This document shows, in pieces, positions 62,970 through 64,000 of a stretch of DNA of 64,000 bases. Numbering within the stretch: the stretch's first letter is position 1; every line of letters begins with the position of its first letter. Made by a program: the position numbers and the translations under genes. The notes beneath the pieces were generated by a model. The model had not been told where the DNA came from and ran no database searches. It saw nothing but the letters and a program-made list of their open reading frames with translations. Origin of the DNA: Bacillota bacterium (GTDB lineage Bacteria > Bacillota > Sulfobacillia > Sulfobacillales > Sulfobacillaceae); NCBI GenBank assembly GCA_023511625.1, contig JAIMBD010000001.1, positions 124,001 through 188,000 of the forward strand, read 5' to 3'.

Positions 62970-64000
62970 GCTCGCGGTACGCCCAGGCCAAGGCCGCCAT
63001 TCAAAACCAACTGTCGGTCCTTGTTCAACGGTGGGACGCAGGATTGGTGCCCGAAGCGATCGCGGTGGAAGAGCCGACCGAGCCCGGCCATGGCGACCTC
63101 GTCAGCAATGTGGCCTTCCGCTTGGCCCGAACGCTCCGGCGGCCGCCGCGGGCCGTGGCCGAGGAGCTGGCGGCGGCATGGTCTCCGCATCCAGCGCTGG
63201 AACCGCCCGAAGTGGGGGGCGCTGGATTTCTCAACTTCCGCCTGAGGACTGCCTGGCTGGCCGAGGTGGTAAGGGAGGTGCTGGAAGCCGGGCCCCGCTA
63301 TGGGTCGAGTGACGTCGGCGGGGGGCAGCGGGCGCTGTTGGAGTTTGTCTCTGCCAACCCCACCGGCCCGTTGGTGGTGGTCAATGGGCGGTCGGCGGCC
63401 GTGGGCGATACCCTGGCCCGCCTCATGGCAGCGGCGGGATGGCAGGTGGAGCGCGAGTACTACGTCAATGACGCCGGCAACCAGATCGAGCGGCTGGGAG
63501 AGGCCATGTCGCTGCGCCTGCGCGAGCTTCGGGGCCAGCCGTTGCCGGATCCCTGGCCAGAAGGGGTCTACCCGGGAGAATACGTGCGGGATCTGGCCCA
63601 GCGCTGGCTTGCGGCGGGAAGGCCGACGCCCGAGACGGTGGAGGCGCTCGGCGAGTGGGCTGCCGAGGCCTTGCGGGCCGAGCAGGAGCAAGAATTGTTG
63701 CGCTTCGGCGTGCGCTACGACCGCTGGTTCTCGGAACGGGCCCTGCGCCGGTCGGGCGCCTGCGAGGCGCTCTTGGAGCGGCTGCGCAGGGAAGGGTTGT
63801 TGGTGGAAGCGGACGGGGCCGAGTGGTTTCTCTCCACGCGCTGGGGCGACGACAAGGACCGGGTGATGGTCAAGTCTGATGGCAGCTGGACCTATTTCGT
63901 GCCCGATGCCGCCTACCATGCCGACAAGCTGGCGCGCGGGTACGATGTCGCCATCGACCTTTTGGGGCCTGACCACCACGGCTACATCGGGCGGCTGAAG
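62966..64000 (+). CDS. argS: Arginyl-tRNA synthetase, 3' end beyond window
   Basis: The first 345 residues of ArgRS, starting with a GTG that overlaps the speB stop. The N-terminal additional domain (GHGDLVSNVAFRLAR, GAGFLNFRL) and the start of the catalytic domain (EFVSANPTGP, YYVNDAGNQIERL) are clear. At residues 137-140, where the HIGH signature normally stands, the sequence is VVVN. The rest of the core looks normal. Linkage with the arginine decarboxylase operon ties arginine use together. Confidence 0.92.
   Translation, partial: MSSRYAQAKAAIQNQLSVLVQRWDAGLVPEAIAVEEPTEPGHGDLVSNVAFRLARTLRRPPRAVAEELAAAWSPHPALEPPEVGGAGFLNFRLRTAWLAEVVREVLEAGPRYGSSDVGGGQRALLEFVSANPTGPLVVVNGRSAAVGDTLARLMAAAGWQVEREYYVNDAGNQIERLGEAMSLRLRELRGQPLPDPWPEGVYPGEYVRDLAQRWLAAGRPTPETVEALGEWAAEALRAEQEQELLRFGVRYDRWFSERALRRSGACEALLERLRREGLLVEADGAEWFLSTRWGDDKDRVMVKSDGSWTYFVPDAAYHADKLARGYDVAIDLLGPDHHGYIGRLK

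Overview
The window carries a chromosomal replication origin of a high-G+C member of the Firmicutes (Bacillota). Two arms diverge from dnaA. On the minus strand run dnaA, dnaN, recF, dciA, a remB-like gene, gyrB, gyrA and the start of a probable pdxS. On the plus strand run rpmH, rnpA, yidD, yidC, rsmG, soj and spo0J, followed by an rpsF-ssb-rpsR-rplI-lonC-dnaB-purA block. This order, with Spo0J, LonC, DUF951, DUF4446 and a pyruvoyl-dependent arginine decarboxylase, points to a spore-former-type Firmicute. The G+C content and an acid-type S53 peptidase suggest a Sulfobacillus/Thermaerobacter-like thermophile or acidophile. That placement is an inference from content, not from a search.

Layout. 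1-9.3 kb: minus-strand replication and gyrase arm, with several ATGA-coupled genes. 7.6-9.6 kb: two intergenic stretches flanking dnaA with DnaA-box-like sequences (probable bipartite oriC). 9.6-24.1 kb: plus-strand housekeeping arm; two identical 16-bp ParB-site-like palindromes sit just after spo0J. 24.1-45.6 kb: accessory region between purA and htrA. It begins with a tRNA-Gly, holds a tRNA-Thr, and carries an aldolase, an L,D-transpeptidase, two Asp-box lipoproteins, an MFS carrier, hydrolases, an HxlR regulator, an interrupted HEPN gene, a very G+C-rich TM0106-type nuclease/helicase, a CocE-type hydrolase and a sedolisin, with long non-coding gaps. 45.6-58.5 kb: conserved genes resume with htrA and rlmH, then an Old Yellow Enzyme, MazG, gamma-glutamyltransferase, a branched-chain-type 2-oxoacid dehydrogenase complex clustered with lipA and lipB, and a VIT-type transporter. 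58.5-64 kb: a class A penicillin-binding protein on the minus strand, then a polyamine operon (pyruvoyl ArgDC, speE, speB) coupled to argS, which runs off the end.

How the genes work together. The core arms hold initiation (DnaA, DnaN), helicase supply (DciA, DnaB), segregation (Soj/Spo0J plus candidate parS), supercoiling (GyrAB) and translation and membrane insertion functions. LipB and LipA would supply the lipoyl group used by E2 of the adjacent oxoacid dehydrogenase. Arginine decarboxylase, SpeB and SpeE form a route from arginine to spermidine.

Most notable signals: the non-canonical parS-like pair; a HEPN domain cut by one in-frame TAG that also creates a perfect ribosome binding site; a TM0106-type protein with an intact helicase but altered nuclease residues and distinct base composition; an S53 protease whose signal peptide has no in-frame start; an ArgRS with VVVN where the HIGH signature belongs; and the absence of mnmE/mnmG and walRK from their usual places.
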